From: Capsicum annuum
Lineage: Eukaryota; Streptophyta; Magnoliopsida; Solanales; Solanaceae
Length of the DNA: 64,000 nucleotides
NCBI RefSeq assembly: GCF_002878395.1
Contig: NC_061122.1
Span: 74,123,458 to 74,187,457 of the forward strand
Direction: 5' to 3'
The position numbers and the translations under genes are program-made. This document shows positions 18,215 through 30,086 of the stretch, in pieces. The notes below the pieces were generated by a model that saw nothing but the letters and a program-made list of their open reading frames with translations, ran no database searches and was not told the origin of the DNA. The stretch's first letter is position 1. Each line of letters opens with the position of its first letter.

Positions 18215-21202
18215 TGTAATGACCCTGTAGGTTATTTTCTGTATTTTTGCTTATTTTAGCCATTTAGAACTTTTCTATAGCCGCCTCGAGTCATTTATAA
18301 CTTACTGGAGATGACAGTTCGGTTATTAGAAAGTTCGTTTGATTTTTAGATCCAATTTCCTATTTTGAAGTTTTTGCTAGCAAGAATTGACTATCGATCA
18401 AAAACAACAGCCAAACAATCATGTATGCCGATGTTGATAGTTCCATTAGTATCAAAATATTGATTTTAGGCTAGGGGGACCTTTCTTTCGGGTTCTGAGG
18501 TTTCCGGTTCATTTCGGTCTATTGACTGAAAATGGATAAAAAATAAGACTTGGGTATGGGACCATATTTTGTCGAAACTACCTCATATGGAAATTTGTAC
18601 TAGGTCATTGAGTCCAGAATGCCAAATTTGATAGGGTAGTATAGTTTGTTTGCGTTCACGGGATTTCGAAGGAATCCTGAGGGGTTGGTGGAGACTTCAA
18701 AAAATTTCAAGTTTTCAACTAGTATACTCAGCTGGTGTATCCGCTTAACCACCCCTTGGGTCGCTTAAGCAGCCAGCCAGTTGCTTAAGTGACCATGCTG
18801 CCAGTTGGTGGGCCTCTTAAGCGAAGGCCAGTTAAGCATCTATTGGTCCACATAAGTGAAGGGCACATGCATATGCGAGTATTGCTTAAGCAGTACTTGG
18901 CCAATTAAGTGGTAAGTGGTCCAGTGTCTAATTAAGCGACACCTAGGTAGCATTAAATGCCCCTTAGCCAAATTTTATCTCTATTTTTCCCCAAGTTCAG
19001 TAGCTTGGAGCCCTAAGGTGTGTGGGAATTTAGGAAAATATTTAATAAGTGATTTTAGGTGTTTATGAGCTCGATTACTCGTTTCTTCTTCAAATTTTTG
19101 GTGAGTTTCCGTCGATTTCATAGTTAATTTCTCTATTATTTTCCAAAATCCCTAGATTATTGGTGGGTTGATTTTAGCATCATTTGGGCTCAAAATTTGC
19201 ACATTATTGAGGGTAAATATTTCTTGAGCATAGAAGAATGTGTTACCGATTTTGAAAATGCAATTCCATAAGTGGGATCCATATGAGATTTTTACGTGTA
19301 TTTGGATCAAAAAATTAAAATGTGACATGGATACCGTTGTCTTGTATTGATACACATTATTATTTTGATAGCATGGTATCGTCCGAAAGTTTCTCGAAAG
19401 GAAAAATCAATGATTTAATAGATTTCCTCGGGTTTTCTGCGATGTCCTGGTAGGCTAGTTTTACCTTTCTCATTGATTGGGATAATTTGTAGTATATTTA
19501 TGATAGTGTACTAGATATGGGTTGGGAATTAGGTCTTGAAAGTGTGTTTGGAATAAGTTAGACCTTCTAGTTAATTAAGGAACCATAAGTTTGACATAAT
19601 TGGCTTAGCTCCAAACTCTTTAAGTAGAATTGCTATCTTAAGACTAATGTGTGGCTTATGTGTTATGTAATAGTGAAATTAGATAACTTAGCCTAGTCTG
19701 GTATAGAATTTGCCTTAGTATAAATTTCATAGATTAGAAGTGGGCCCCTCCGACCCACCTTAGGACAAGACTATTATTAACTTATTGTAGACTTTTAGGC
19801 GTGTTACATTATTTAAATACATATATAGAGTTTGAGGATGCTAGATAAATGATACTTCATTTAGATTGGTACTTGGAAAATAATTCTACTTCTAGTTCAA
19901 GTCTGACAAATGATGATATGAGTTTCGGTTCAAGTCCAACAAATGATGATTTGAGTTTTGATTCAGGTCTGACAAATAGTAATATGTGTTCCAGTTCCAA
20001 TCTGGTATTGAGAGGGTATTTATCTTATGATTTTGGTATGGAAGGATTTGCGGTTATGGTTTTGAGATATAGTTACTTAGCATAATTTCAGCCATTTTTT
20101 CTCTTTGGTTTCACCCTATAGGTTTACGGGGCCCTCATTAGGCTATTTACTTTATTGTACTTACTAGCTTATAGTGGCCAATTTTGTAGTAATATTTATT
20201 CCTTCTTTCATAATATAGGCCATTCCCTCCCTATCCATCTCTTGATCCCTTATTCCACTGATCCGTTGTTACTGATTTATTCAAAGCATAGACTCTCCAT
20301 TTCTTTGTCTTATTAGCGCAGGTGCAATACGTTGGTGTAAAATATTTTTTTTCTGTGATCTTGTTTTACTTGACCGAAGGGTGTTGTTGAACTTGAAGGA
20401 GTGGAATAAATACCTGGTCTATAATTTTGACAAAAGGAGGACCGCTATTCGGAAATATCTTCTTGGCGTATAGAGTCTTCTCTTCTTCTTCCAAAGTGCG
20501 AATTTGGTTTAGGGGTTATTGAATGCATTATTCCAACAGCTCTGAAAAAACAGCGGGCACGTGTTATATAAAGGCCTATAGAGTTTGCCGCTGTTGGCGC
20601 TATTATTGTTTCAATTATTTATTTACAGTATTTGGAGCATTATTCCTGGTTTTCCCTCTTATCTTAGCTTAGTTATTTATCTTGCATGTTTATTATACTT
20701 ATATTATGATTTATCTCAATTGGCCAATGCTGCCTACGGAGTACCCATGACTTTGGTACTCATACTATTCTTCTATACCTTTATGGTGCAGATTCGAGTA
20801 CTTATGGCCGCTGCTGATGCTACGATCGTGCTGATTAGAGTTTAGAGATAGGGTAAGCTCTCGAAGCTAGAGTTGAGCTTTTCTCCTTCTTCTATTTTGT
20901 CTAGTCTTTTATTATTCTAGATTGATGTATATTTGACTACTATAGTACCCGTACTCTTTTGGTTTAGTGGCTATTGTACCAATACTGCTTAGGTCGTGGG
21001 TTGTTATTATTCCTATTATTTGTCTCCCATATTATTATTATTATTGTTCGATTTTTATTTGTAAACCTTTACTTACATATTTTTGACTTTTATGTCATTT
21101 TTCACCAAGTTAGCCCACTGCTTATAGCTTCGAGCTACAATTTGACTTACCTACTAGTGGATAAAGTAGGTGCCATCATTACTTATAAATTAGGTCATGA
21201 AA
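18215..21202 (+). repeat. Chromovirus copy 1 5' LTR (LTR1, ~2.99 kb)
   Basis: It begins TGTAATGACCCTGTAGG and ends near GGTCATGAAA, where related LTRs end GGTCGTGACA. From about 18724 to 18955 the word CTTAAGC/GCTTAAG recurs some nine times, just before a decayed TATA (CATTAAATGCCCC, 18951). Three ~31-bp repeats with TTCAAGTC and ACAAATGATGA lie at 19887-19990. A hairpin GAGTACC-9 nt-GGTACTC is at 20739-20761. No gene lies in it; the short open frames inside are LTR sequence. Confidence 0.85.
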
Positions 21203-21408
21203 AATTATTATTAGAGCCAGGTTCACCAGTAGTATTTGTACAAGGGCAAGTGTCAAGTAGATTCCCGCGGATCAAAATGGTGACGCCTATTTTTTTTTAT
21301 CTTCTGGAGGATATTGGACATTCTTAGAAGAACTTCACTTCTTTACTTATTTCATGCTAAGAGTCGGAGTTGTTTTCTAAAGATTCCTTTGGTTTCACTT
21401 TTTTGCAG
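21203..21408 (+). other. Chromovirus leader with decayed primer-binding site
   Basis: The primer site reads ATTATTATTAGAGCC where copy 4 keeps AATTGGTATCAGGGCC (initiator-Met tRNA type, TGGTATCAGAGC). The leader ends TTTTTTGCAG directly before the gag ATG, which looks like a 3' splice acceptor. Confidence 0.6.
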
Positions 21409-22890
21409 ATGGTTAGGATGTGTGCTACCGCTACACAAGATGAGAACCCCAAGTCCATGACTATGAATCCTATCATAGTTCATAGATAACCTAGAGGTTG
21501 AGGATAGTCGAGAGATAAAGCCTTATTCAGAGACTAGGATAGGGGCCCTTTACCAGGCATTATTTTTTCTCCTGAGCAAAATATTCCTTCACCTTATCTA
21601 GTGGTTAGCTAGGGACCAACCCAGGCTCCGTCGGTGTTTATTTCTTCTTCACTGCTTATGGATTCATTGATTCAACTCTTGAGATTAGTTGGTGATTAAC
21701 CATTTGATAGTGCACAGTCTACAAACTAGAGTGGTAGTGAGGCAAGGGTGTAGCCTGGAGCTGCGGCTCCTAGAGTTGAGGTTCCTTATACATCGGTGGT
21801 TGCTCGGTTGGTAGTTACCCTACCTTCTATGTCTGTTGAGGAGTAAAAGATGCTGGGTAGATTCTTGTGATTGACTCCACTTAATTTTTATGGTGCACCA
21901 AGCGAGAAAACTTATTAGTTCTTGGTTTCTTGTGAGGACAAGCTCCATAATTCAAGCCTAATTGAGACCTGTGGTGTGTATTACACTACTTTTCTATTGG
22001 ATTTGATGACTTGACACTGGTGGAGAGGTCATATAGATTCTAGGCCAATTGGGTCTCCCTCATTAATATGGGCTCAGTTCTCTGAGGTCATCTTAGAGAA
22101 ATATATGACTCGTAGTCTTAGAGACCATTTTAGAGGTCAGTTCTCAAGGTTAGAGTAAGGCTCTATGATTGTTTTAAAGTATGAGGCTTGGTTTTATGAG
22201 TATTTTAGGCATGCTACGTATGTTTTACCAATCAAGTATGAGCAAGTTTGATGTTTTGTTCGAGGATTGAGCTTCCCTCTTCATAAGAAAACCTAAGATT
22301 TGGTTGCTATAGATAGATATTTTGCTAAGGTTTTTAATCATGCTCAGGTTATAGAGGAGATGCATCACAAGGCTAAAGGGGGAAGTGATAAGAGACCACA
22401 ATATCAAGGTAGTAGCAGTGGGAGCCGTAGTGGCTCATGGTTCAGAGTCAATGGTTCTCAAGGTAGGTACCCTCTACATCAACCTTATCAGCATTAGCGT
22501 TAGTCTAATTGGCCCGTTTATGCCACACTTCAGATTACCGATGGAGGCTAGTGTAGTTACAGTAATCATCTTGGTCAGAGTAGTGGTCAGCCTTCGAGGG
22601 GTTCATCTTATAGTTATTCTAGATGTGGAGGTTATCCGATCTAGATGGATCTTTTTGTTTCAGTTTATCGCATGGGGTATATTATGTTTGTAGTTCCTTT
22701 AGCTATTTCTTGAGAGAGTGCCCTAATTGTGGAGCGGTGGTTTCTGTAGCTTTGAGTGTTCCATTGATTAGGGCTGTTTTACCCCCAATTAGAGGTGATA
22801 TGCATCATCATCAGAGAGGTTCCCAAGGTGCACTTGGAGGTCCTTAGATAGGTAGGACAAAAGAGCAGACAAGAGCTCAGCCAGATAGCG
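21409..22890 (+). pseudogene. gag: Chromovirus copy 1 gag, degenerate
   Basis: The start is ATGGTTAGGATGTGTGCTAC at 21409; related copies start at the same place. An N-terminal low-complexity region full of stops is followed by the Retrotrans_gag region: DSRPIGSPSLIWAQFSEVIL, then RSLRDHFRGQFSRLE near 22120. After that come YEAWFYEYFRHATYV and FVRGLSFPLH. A Ser/Gly-rich linker (near 22400) precedes a CCHC-like knuckle, YYVCSSFSYFLRECP (near 22675). Numerous stops and frame changes. Gag would package the element RNA in virus-like particles. Confidence 0.8.
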
Positions 22891-23740
22891 GGCGTGGTCA
22901 GTTGTATGTTGTACCTGCTAGACCTGAGAAAGAGACTTTGGATACTATTATTACAGGTACAATTTCAGTGTCCCATAAGCCAAATTTTGCTTTATTTGAT
23001 CTGGGATCCACTTATTCTTATGTGTTTGCTTATTATGCCCTGCAATTAGAGTTATCTTGGGATTCTTTATCTATTTTTAGTGTGCGTCTACTTTTGTAGG
23101 TGATTCTTTAATAGTGGATTGGGTTTATAGATCATGTGGTATGACTATTCAAGAGTTTAATATACAAGATGATCTTACTATGCTAGATATGGTGGATTTT
23201 GATATGATTCTAGGCATGGACTATTTTTCCCCTTATTATGCGATCTTGAATTATTTTGTCAAGACCATTACTTTAGCCATGCTTGACATACCCCCGGTTG
23301 TGGGGAAGGAATCTTTTAGCTGCGGGCCAATGGGGATTATTTCTTATGTTCAGGCTAAGAGGCTTATTTTGAGGGGTTGCTAGTCTTATCTCACTTATAT
23401 TTGTGATGTTAGTATGGAGAGTCCCTCGCTTGACTCTATTCCTATAGCCCATAAGTTTCCTGATGTTTTTCCTATAGGTATATATGGTCTTCCTCCTAAG
23501 CGTGATTTTATGTTTATTATTGATCTTGAACTAAGCACCCAACCTATTTCTACTGTCGAGCTTAAGGAGTTGAATTCTCAACTTTAGGATTTTCTGGGTA
23601 AGGCTTTCGCTAGACCAAGTGTTTCTCCTGTCTTGTTTGTGAAGAACAAAGATAGTTCCTTGTGTATGTGTATTGACTATAGGAAGCTTAATAAGGTAAT
23701 GGTGAATAATGGGTATCATATGCCTCACATTGGTGATTTA
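22891..23740 (+). pseudogene. pol: Chromovirus copy 1 protease and start of RT
   Basis: After QLYVVPARPEKE, the aspartic protease keeps its active-site motif FDLGSTYSYV (near 22999) and DMVDFDMILGMDYF near 23190. The RT begins with VKNKDSSLCMCIDYRKLNK (near 23635) and HMPHIGDL, which normally continues into FDQL. It is cut there by the TGTAACACCCC insertion, so the RT active site (Y/F-x-D-D) is absent from this copy. Several stops lie between protease and RT. Confidence 0.85.
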
Positions 23741-24694
23741 TGTAACACCCCAATCTTTTTATGGTTGTCCTTAGTCCTCTGTCAGGCGCTTAGAAGCCTA
23801 ACTTCGATTATTTTATTGTAACACGATAGTCACACATATTCGCACAAGGACCTCTAATTTGAATTTTACAAGTTTTTATAATTCAATAGTATTTGGTGGA
23901 AGAATCAGGTTCATGATATATGTAAGGACAATTTTAAGTCAATAGTTATTCTTAATTGTTACATGAAGTGGTGCTTATATATAATTAAATATAAGGTGTG
24001 TATTGTTTAATAATTGTTAATATCTCTTTCATGTTTATCAATTAGTGGCTACTTTTAATAAAATATCCAAGGATATGCTATGGATTAGAATCGTTTGGCA
24101 ACAACCTAGGTGGACCAAATATTTGATTTATAGGACATTTACGTATTTGTTTATTTATTATCATTGTTAGAAGATAAGTCCAATTATAAAATGAATTAAT
24201 TACTCCTTTACTATAGGACATAATTTATACATAGGAAATTTGTATGAATTCTAGTAAATACGAAAAGAATCTTTCGAACTTCATGAATGATTTTCTTTGA
24301 TTAATGAATTTATTTTTAGTTACAATTCATTTTTGTATAAACTAAGTTTAGTGAGAGTTTTATAACTTGTTATTATTTTAACGGAGATAAAATGTTCATT
24401 ATGTTAAAATGTTATTAATATGAAAGGTAGGCTTTATTTGGTATAATTTTCTATTAATTGTGATATATTTAAAAATGGTGTATTTATTTTATCATGAATT
24501 TATATAATATCCGAATATATATGTAATGGATCAAAAATAATTTATATGGGCCACCACCAGTTTCACATGGAAAGTGGAGGGAACAACCAGTAAACATTGT
24601 GTAAGTGTTGGTATTAAATTTACTTGACATTTGGAAAGTTAATTCTTTCTTTAAGAATATCGATTAAGTTAGGCATAAAGAAACCATATTTTTT

Positions 24695-24702
24695 TATAAA
24701 TA
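24695..24702 (+). promoter_or_regulatory. TATA box of the TGTAACACCCC LTR-like segment
   Basis: TATAAATA followed by GAAAG, after an otherwise featureless U3-like kilobase. It is the likely transcription start region of this LTR by motif and position only. Confidence 0.4.
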
Positions 24703-27700
24703 GAAAGAACCATCAGATTGTTGGTTTCTTCTTGGTATAAACATAACTTCAAAGAACGTTAGATTGTAAATTGCTTTGGCTATATGCCTTTATTAGATTG
24801 ATATCCCCTATTTCATATTTTTTTTTACTATGGGGAGAAGGAGATTATTACTGGCTGAATAAGTTATTGTAGCGACGTAGCACTCGATAATTCATGGTAG
24901 CTTTGGAAGATAATTATTAACATATGTTAAGGTTATCCCTTCTATTTTTGGCATGATTTCGCAAGTATTGCGACTTTCGGGTTAGTTGAGCTATGGGGGA
25001 AGTTGTTGTAAAATAACTAGAAATAGAAATAGGAAATTGAAATAGCACTTAGTAAATTCAACTCTTTATTATTGATTCCCTTAATTTCTCCCACTCCCTC
25101 ATTTGATTAGTTTATTTTCAGTTGTCACATGTTAATTAATTGCACATAGTTAACCGGGGAATCTCAATTATAGTTTTATGTTCTTCATGTTATTTGACAT
25201 TGAATTGTGACGTCTTTAAATGTACTTGCTCCATAACATAGGAGTATAAATACAGAAATTATCTAACAATTACCAAGACTAGACCAACGTGAGTTCTTGT
25301 AAGCAACAGACTTGCGTTAAAGGATCGCCTAGACGTGAATTATAGTTACTGCAACTATCGTATATGATCGTGAACCTTTAAAGATGAGTGGTTACATGAA
25401 GGTTACTTTTGGAGAGGACATTTTACATACATACGTATATGAATTGTGGTGTTGCTATTTTCAAATTTGTGCTTTACATGTTTTAGATATTGTGATGATC
25501 TTGTCAACCCGCAAAGCAACTTGGCTATTTATGTTGTGAACTGTTGGATGGGTTAAGATTTTTATTGTTGCTCGGTGTTCATGTTGTTTGCACACATCTA
25601 TATATATGCATAGTTCCTCTGCATCACATTTCATGCTTTAGGGGGCTAGGAATAGGGTGTGTGCCTACATCACATGCAGTTCAATTCATTTTTTTTTGAG
25701 GCCAGGGGTCAGGACGTACGCCTACACTACATGGATTTTATTTTATATGATTTTATAATAGGACTTTGAGTTTTTGTCTCTCATTATATGTGGGGACTGT
25801 GGAGGTTTGGTAAGTTGTTATTATTATGACGATATAAGAATCAGACACATATAGAATTGGTGGTCAGTTACCGATGGTAGGTCATCGTGTTATAAGTGTA
25901 CGAGTTAAAGTAGGGGTAAGTAAGGTTGTTAAAACTTGGGTGTGTTGGATCTGATTGCTTGTGCCTCACTCCTTTTGTTTTAATCATGTGATTATGGTTA
26001 GTCGGCACCTATCGAGCTTAGAAGTGGCCGGATATATCGTGGGGTTAATCCACTATTAATACTAGTTTTACCAATTACATTAGTTTAGAATAATTCCTAT
26101 AATGGGAGGATGAACTGTGGTAGGTTGTACTCATTTGCAACAGAAATAAGTACGTACAGGCTAAATTTTCTTTCCATAACCTGGTTCTTAATTTCAAGAT
26201 TCTGAATCTGGTACACTATTGAGGGATATCTCGTAGAGCTTTCTGATTATGTTGTTCACTCCCATTTGAAATAATTATCTTGTGTCTAGAGCTCATGTTA
26301 ATTTTGTGTGTAGTTCCAAGTTGGAGGTAATGCCCAGGAAAAAAAATCTAGTCATAAGGATAGTTATTATGCGATAAAACACCGATAGGAAAAATGTTGG
26401 GGGTTTAGATATATCATAGGGTATGAGTAAGTAATTTTAAACATTGTCATATTGTATAGGGTTTAGTAAAACGAGTGTATCTCGGTGTGTAGTGATCCGT
26501 TCTAATTATAGAAATATGTTTTGGAAAGCTGACGCGTAGCTCTATAACTTATGTTCGTATATCAAAATTTGATTCTGCTTTTATGGCTCCGAAATAGTGG
26601 ACGTAAGAAAGGACCAGTTCTGCCGAGTTCTTTAGTTAGAAACCCCCTATGTGCTACTGTTAGTATTTAACTGATAACTTCCTTTACAAAATGTATTTTG
26701 TGGTGATTGTGGATTCTATGCGACCCCAAGATACATACCTATAACTTTCATGCGGTTATAAATCTTGGTTATGCCGTCTACCTATTCGAAACTAAGTTGC
26801 AACAATGAATAGTAAGGCTGTCCGGATTCGCTGTTTTACGGTGTTAGTATGATTTGCACAAACTAAGGGTACTTTAGATGTTAATCTTAATTCATTTAAA
26901 TGTATGGGAGTTACTGAGAATTAATGAGGTATCAAATACACTTGTTTATAATTTGAGGAACTTGAAACAATTAATTGGGTAATAACTTGAACTTTCCAAG
27001 CTATAGTTGGGTTGAAGATGTGTAAAAGACTAAGGTTTGCCTATACCTTAAGAACTTTTACCCTAGTTATCCATGAATGTATCTATGATATTTGTTAAAT
27101 TATACCCTCTAATTATTTACTTGATCGTATACTTTATTTGGGTAATACGATCATATGTTGCTTGATTCGATATCACTTCTATGCCGTTAGGATAATGTGA
27201 CCTGTAGAGTCCCTGTTGGTTTGATCATACAACTTTATGTCTTTATTTAGAATGTGTATTTGTTCCTAATTTGTACCTATTCACTTGCCTCAATAGTTCT
27301 CATGCTCATGTACCCTTTTAATTGTTATCATATAGTAAGTATTTATTATAAGTCCAACCTTTTTATTTGAGAAGTTGTGTCACCAATTGAAAGCTCAATT
27401 TTGGGATGTCTAGATGTGTCTTCAATAAACTCTTGCTAAGTAGAACTATTTGTCCTTTTTTTATACACCGTAGTGGATCTTTTATCGACCTAAAGTCCTT
27501 ACTTCTCATATGGCCTTATGGCTTAGTTGTGTATATTCACCGTGTCTAACAAAGTTCATTGAGTCATATGAGTTTCTAAGTGTCACGTTGAAGTCCCCTT
27601 TTTATTTCTTTACTTCATTTGTCATTGTTGTTGCCTTGAGCATTTTATCTATATGGGTACATCACATGTTTATAGTTCCAACAGCTCAAAAGGATTATGA

Positions 27701-27762
27701 TCATCGAAGTAACAATCTCAAACGCTAATTAAACTAAGTAATGGAAATCTGTAATATGGGTA

Positions 27763-27862
27763 GCAGCCCAAGGGGTTCTTATACCTAGCAAAAGGCCGAT
27801 CCCAGTTGATATGTTAATGTGTGGCAGCCCAAGGGGTTCTATTACCTAGCACAGGGCCGATC
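27763..27862. repeat. 61-bp tandem unit, second copy cut by the Athila-like element
   Basis: GCAGCCCAAGGGGTTCT continues to GGCCGATC and is repeated at 27824. The second copy stops after GCCGATC at 27862, where TGATACGCCC (Athila-like LTR) begins. The first unit continues CCAGTTGAT. Confidence 0.8.
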
Positions 27863-28870
27863 TGATACGCCCAAATTACAACTCTCGGTAGAAAGTGTAA
27901 GCGGTCGCTGTCAAATATAGAACCCAACTAGGTTGGGTGTCGAATTCCACAGGGAATACTGTGCTCATTAAGTGTTGTAATCATTATTAGACAGTTGATC
28001 AGAGATTCCTAACCAAAAAGAGGGGGTTTTTGGGTTTTAATTTTTAAAATAATTAATTGTAACAAGAGTATTCCAACTAATGATTCTCTTTGTATTTCAT
28101 AACTTTATGAGATTAAACAAACCAGGGTTATGGTCACCAAAATGCTAGCACCATTTGGGTTGTGAATCATTTATGAGTTTTTCTTAGCAAATTCAATTGC
28201 AAAAAAGGTTGAGTCCTATTCTTTATCCCTTAGTTTCTCAACCTAAGTGGATAGATTATCCTCTAATTCTCTCAAACTAGAAGGATTGCATTATTCTTTC
28301 AACCCATTTCTCATGTAAGCTAATCCTGTTAGGGCATTTGCTATTTCTCTAAAGGTTAAAGCCCTTAGAATTCATGTAAACACTTTCTTTTCCCAACAAA
28401 CACTTTCCTTTCAGACAAGTGTTGTTCTAGGGCTTACTCTTCAAGTTTGCAACCAAGAAAAATCATGAAATTGTAGAAAGGTTTATGCAATGTCATTGAA
28501 TTATGGAACTCAAATTGATTCCCAATCCATAGATGTGTTTCACATTAAGGATACCATAACCCTAGTTATGGGATCTTAGCCACAATACTCCATAGAAGAA
28601 GAAGAAGTCATTCTTGTATTATTCATAAATAGATTAAGAATTTACTTACAAAGAATCCCAAGAATCAGTTCTTTAATCTTCAATAATCAATTATTCAATG
28701 CTAAAGTACTCCCAAATCTAAAGAATCCCCAAAGTACTGGGTTACAAAGAGTTTCAATAGATGATAAAACTTGTAAAAGAAAGAAAAAAAGATCCCTTCT
28801 TAACCCTAAAATTTTGTATTTATATGTTCCCAGCTAAAAAAAAGAATTTGAAATTTAAAAACAAAAAATC
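27863..28870 (-). repeat. Athila-like 3' LTR (left), shared ~1.0 kb
   Basis: It matches 39256-40257 from TGATACGCCCAAATTACA to the A-rich tract after AGCTAAAAAAAAGAATTT, with scattered differences. On the minus strand a TATAAATA lies at 28824-28817. Beyond about 28870 the two LTR regions no longer resemble each other. Confidence 0.85.
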
Positions 28871-29245
28871 ACATGCATTTAACACATCAGGATCCACACC
28901 CAGCATTTATCATTTTTTAGTTCACAAGTATGAATGTTATATTCTACAAAGAACAGCAAAGTTCAGTGAAACCTCGGTTGCCCTCACAACAATGAAATCC
29001 ACCACTCATTATTTGATGTGGACAAAGTCTAACTTTCACACTCATAAAGAAGTTACAAACATAGTCCAAGTACCCATAGGCTTGCCCTAGCCATACGACA
29101 CTACCTTAAGATTGACTCACTAGGATCAAATAGGTCTTTTCGAGGCTTGCAATAAGGTTTCGAGTCAGGAGGGGTATGTTTTTGGGTAAAGTGACTCATT
29201 GAAACTTAACCCTCCTTGCCCTAGCATCTTTTCAACTTCAAGTTG

Positions 29246-29279
<34 letters not shown>

Positions 29280-30086
29280 ATAACAGCTACCTTTCAAATC
29301 AAGCTAATGCAGTCAGTTGCCAATCTTTTGACATTAGCCACCCTCAAGTTAGATGCTTTATCTAAGTAGAAATGTACAATACCAAGTAATTTAATAAGGC
29401 TGGAGCTGAATGTTAAAACCCTACGGAGAGTAATTAACAGTGACAGGATTTCAGAATGGATTTTAAAGACAAAAGATGGGTTCAAAAGAGATAATCTTTC
29501 TGGTGGGTGTTGCTTATTTAGGTTAGAAGGGCTCAAAGTATAAGGAGGCCTGTTATCCTATCCTAATGACTCCCCTAGAAGACTGTATCTATGACTCGGG
29601 CAAGTTCTAGGTATTAACCTATGAAAGAACTACAAGTAAAACCTCACACCCATAGGCAACAAAATTAAACTTCCTTTGCATTTCTTGGAGTGTTCATTGC
29701 ATGTTGCATGCACCTCTTCTAGACTAATACTAAATGCAGAATTACTGAGAGTTATATACACATGTTTACATGAATAAGGTAAATAATTACATACACATGC
29801 TCATAGTCTTATGCCGCATCATTTATAGCCCATATTTACAATAAAGAACTGAAACAGAAACAGTTTATAGATACTTATTAAACATATATATTTATATCAC
29901 AGGCTATAGAATTTGAAATGCGATAATAAAAACACCCTAAACATGCCGCTTCTACCAGATAGTACATGATTGGATTCAGAATATCGACAACACATCCAAC
30001 CATGGTGTAAATATACCCCACCCCCACACAAAAAGATATGCATTGTCCTCAAAGCAATAAATTACTGTAACTAAGGATTAGGTTAT
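28871..30086 (-). other. Non-coding tail between extra ORF and 3' LTR, with G-rich tract
   Basis: No gene. Minus-strand reading near 30020-30008 gives GTGTGGGGGTGGGG, the type of purine tract that primes plus-strand synthesis in Athila-type elements. If it is the polypurine tract, the LTR should begin just left of it (about 30003), making the left LTR ~2.1 kb and different from the right LTR over its first half. A (TA)n tract lies at 29246-29275. Confidence 0.5.

Larger units (their letters stand above)
18215..23740 (+). mobile_element. Chromovirus (Ty3/gypsy) copy 1, left part
   Basis: A 5' LTR (18215-21202) is followed by gag, protease and the first part of RT. The element then stops abruptly where TGTAACACCCC begins at 23741. 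The same family recurs at 40482-45496, 45497-55543 and 55544-60888. Copies 2 and 3 retain a C-terminal chromodomain, so the family is a chromovirus, most like the Tekay/Del group by gag and LTR style (inference). The RT remainder, integrase and 3' LTR of this copy are not found. Confidence 0.85.
23741..27862 (+). mobile_element. TGTAACACCCC LTR-like segment, truncated
   Basis: It begins TGTAACACCCCAATC, a common start for plant Ty3/gypsy LTRs, exactly where the RT of copy 1 is broken. A promoter-like TTTATAAATAGAAAG follows 950 bp in (24695). No open frame of note lies in 4.1 kb, so this is probably a long LTR, or an LTR plus leader, of another family. A 61-bp unit with GCAGCCCAAGGGGTTCT repeats near its end. 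Its own 3' boundary is not seen because the Athila-like element starts at 27863. Family unassigned. Confidence 0.5.

Noticed and set aside
19849..20085. 78-codon open frame in LTR1
   Set aside because: It is the translation of ~31-bp tandem repeats in the LTR and is not conserved as a frame in LTR3 or LTR4.
20585..21327. Hydrophobic open frames that look like small membrane proteins
   Set aside because: They lie in the T-rich 3' half of chromovirus LTR1; no matching frame exists in the homologous LTRs, and hydrophobicity follows from T-rich codons.
23741..27862. Host gene or long non-coding RNA locus
   Set aside because: No coding potential, and the segment starts with an LTR-type TGTAACACCCC precisely at a break in retroelement coding sequence.
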